From Muribaculaceae bacterium (GTDB taxonomy: Bacteria > Bacteroidota > Bacteroidia > Bacteroidales > Muribaculaceae): a stretch of 6,999 bases of DNA. The position numbers and the translations under genes are program-made. Positions within the stretch are counted from its first letter, which is position 1. The number at the start of each line of letters is the position of its first letter. The notes below the pieces were generated by a model, which saw nothing but the letters and a program-made list of their open reading frames with translations, did no database searches and was not told where the DNA came from. The stretch covers positions 1 to 6,999 of the forward strand of contig JAFYCU010000193.1 in NCBI GenBank assembly GCA_017545095.1. Direction: 5' to 3'. Positions 5,841 to 6,999 of the stretch are shown piece after piece.

Positions 5841-6999
5841 ATGTTAACACTTCAACTAATCAATCAAAACCCCGAGGAGGTGATTGCTCGGTTGGCCGTG
5901 AAGCATTTCGACGGCCGTGAGCCCATCATGCGTGTGGTGGAGCTCGACAAGCAGCGCCGTGCCTCGCAGAAGGTGCGCGATGACAATGCCGCGCAGCTCA
6001 ACAAACTGGCTGCACAAATCGGTGCCCTGATGAAGCAGGGCCAGCGCGACGAGGCCGAGCAGGTCAAGGCGCAGGTGGCTGCCTTGAAGCAGACCAACAA
6101 GGAAATCGAGGACCAAGTGACCCAGGCCGAGCAGGCCATCGAGGAAATCCTGCTCTCGGTGCCCAACGTGCCCTACAGTGGCGTGCCCGAAGGCAAAACC
6201 GCCGCCGATAATGTGGTGGAGAAGACCGGCGGGCCCATGCCCGACCTGCCTGCCGACGCACTGCCGCACTGGGATCTGGCCAAGAAATACAACCTCATCG
6301 ACTTCGACCTGGGTGTGAAAATCACCGGTGCCGGCTTCCCCGTCTATATCGGCAAGGGTGCCCGCTTGCAGCGCGCACTCATCCAGTTCTTCCTCGACCA
6401 GGCCGGCGAGGCGGGCTACCTCGAGGTGCAGCCGCCCTACGTGGTCAACGAGGACTCGGGCCGCGGCACTGGCCAGCTGCCCGACAAGGAGGGGCAGATG
6501 TATCACTGCCAGGTGGACAACTTCTACCTCATTCCCACTGCCGAGGTGCCGGTGACCAACATCTTCCGCGATGTGATCATCCCGCAGGACCAGCTGCCCA
6601 AGCGGCTGTGCGCCTATTCGGCTTGTTTCCGCCGCGAGGCCGGCAGCTATGGCAAGGACGTGCGCGGCCTGAACCGCCTGCACCAGTTCGACAAGGTGGA
6701 GATTGTGCGCATCGAGCGACCCGAGGACTCCTATGCCGCTCTGGAGCAGATGAAGGATCATGTGCAGTCGCTGCTCGACAAGCTCGGCCTGCCGTGGCAC
6801 ATCCTGCGCCTGTGTGGTGGCGACATGAGCTTCACCAGCGCCATCACGTTCGACTTCGAGGTGTGGAGCGCCGCTCAGGAGCGCTGGCTCGAGGTCAGCT
6901 CGGTGAGCAACTTCGAGACCTATCAGGCCAACCGCCTGAAGTGCCGCTATCGTGGCGATGACAAGAAGACTCACCTGTGCCACACGCTCAACGGCTCGG
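5841..6999 (+). CDS. serS: Seryl-tRNA synthetase (3' end cut by window)
   Basis: SerRS is a class II aminoacyl-tRNA synthetase that activates serine with ATP and loads it on tRNA-Ser (and tRNA-Sec where present) in the cytoplasm. The 386 visible codons include the N-terminal domain MLTLQLINQNPEEVIARLAV, then a long charged helical hairpin at about 30-105 (the coiled-coil arm that grips the tRNA long variable arm). The catalytic core follows: GTGQLPD at 209-215, the serine-sensing TAE loop at 233-235 (IPTAEVPVTN), motif 2 with FRREAGS at 263-269 and R276-G-L-x-R-x-H-Q-F-D, EVSSVSNFETYQANR at 351-365, and the first residues of motif 3 (NGS) at the edge. Full-length SerRS has about 420-430 residues, so roughly 40 are missing. 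ATG 5841 places the family N-terminus correctly. The gene follows yqeY after 156 bp of repeats and is G+C-rich (62% in a sampled line). Confidence 0.97.
   Translation, partial: MLTLQLINQNPEEVIARLAVKHFDGREPIMRVVELDKQRRASQKVRDDNAAQLNKLAAQIGALMKQGQRDEAEQVKAQVAALKQTNKEIEDQVTQAEQAIEEILLSVPNVPYSGVPEGKTAADNVVEKTGGPMPDLPADALPHWDLAKKYNLIDFDLGVKITGAGFPVYIGKGARLQRALIQFFLDQAGEAGYLEVQPPYVVNEDSGRGTGQLPDKEGQMYHCQVDNFYLIPTAEVPVTNIFRDVIIPQDQLPKRLCAYSACFRREAGSYGKDVRGLNRLHQFDKVEIVRIERPEDSYAALEQMKDHVQSLLDKLGLPWHILRLCGGDMSFTSAITFDFEVWSAAQERWLEVSSVSNFETYQANRLKCRYRGDDKKTHLCHTLNGS

Noticed and set aside
5856..6983. 375-residue open frame on the - strand
   Set aside because: It lies wholly antisense to serS, whose product is recognisable from N-terminus to motif 3. 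Its His/Leu/Val-rich translation is typical of the mirror frame of a G+C-rich gene.

Overview
The window looks like a chromosomal segment of a Bacteroidales bacterium, probably near Prevotellaceae or Muribaculaceae (inference). The evidence is a Bacteroides-type FtsZ sequence, a SusD/RagB nutrient-uptake protein, a PDDEXK_2 (Rpn/putative-transposase) gene with an A-E-G-R tail, and heptameric intergenic repeats. No convincing Shine-Dalgarno sequence precedes the starts, which is usual in this phylum. All five supported main genes, and the fragment at the left edge, read on the + strand.

Layout: (1) 1-65, the last 20 codons of an unidentified gene. (2) 176-1159, an Rpn/PDDEXK_2 family nuclease-like protein. 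Its C-terminal part carries a 12-bp tandem repeat: nine perfect copies preceded by four degenerate ones. (3) 1247-2392, a divergent FtsZ of 381 residues, with a tandem 14/16-bp repeat in its leader. (4) 2404-5199, starting 11 bp after the ftsZ stop, a 931-residue secreted protein that joins three modules: an N-terminal pair of dockerin-like calcium loops, a complete SusD/RagB-like solute-binding domain, and a C-terminal SusE/SusF-like part. No SusC/TonB-dependent partner is visible. (5) 5235-5684, a GatB/YqeY-domain protein. (6) 5685-5840, an intergenic repeat region with GAGAACC heptamers, a perfect 9-bp hairpin and a second degenerate heptamer block. (7) 5841 to the window end, seryl-tRNA synthetase without its last few dozen residues.

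The setting is housekeeping (division GTPase, tRNA-related YqeY protein, SerS) with accessory genes interleaved. The most unusual object is the dockerin-SusD-SusE/F fusion placed as the apparent second gene of an ftsZ transcription unit. It may combine, in one polypeptide, glycan-capture functions normally split over several lipoproteins. The FtsZ is also atypical, with a shortened T3-loop region and a very short C-terminal tail. Sampled lines of yqeY and serS are clearly richer in G+C (about 62-65%) than sampled lines of ftsZ and the SusD fusion (about 42-47%). No tRNA, rRNA, CRISPR array or complete insertion sequence was seen.
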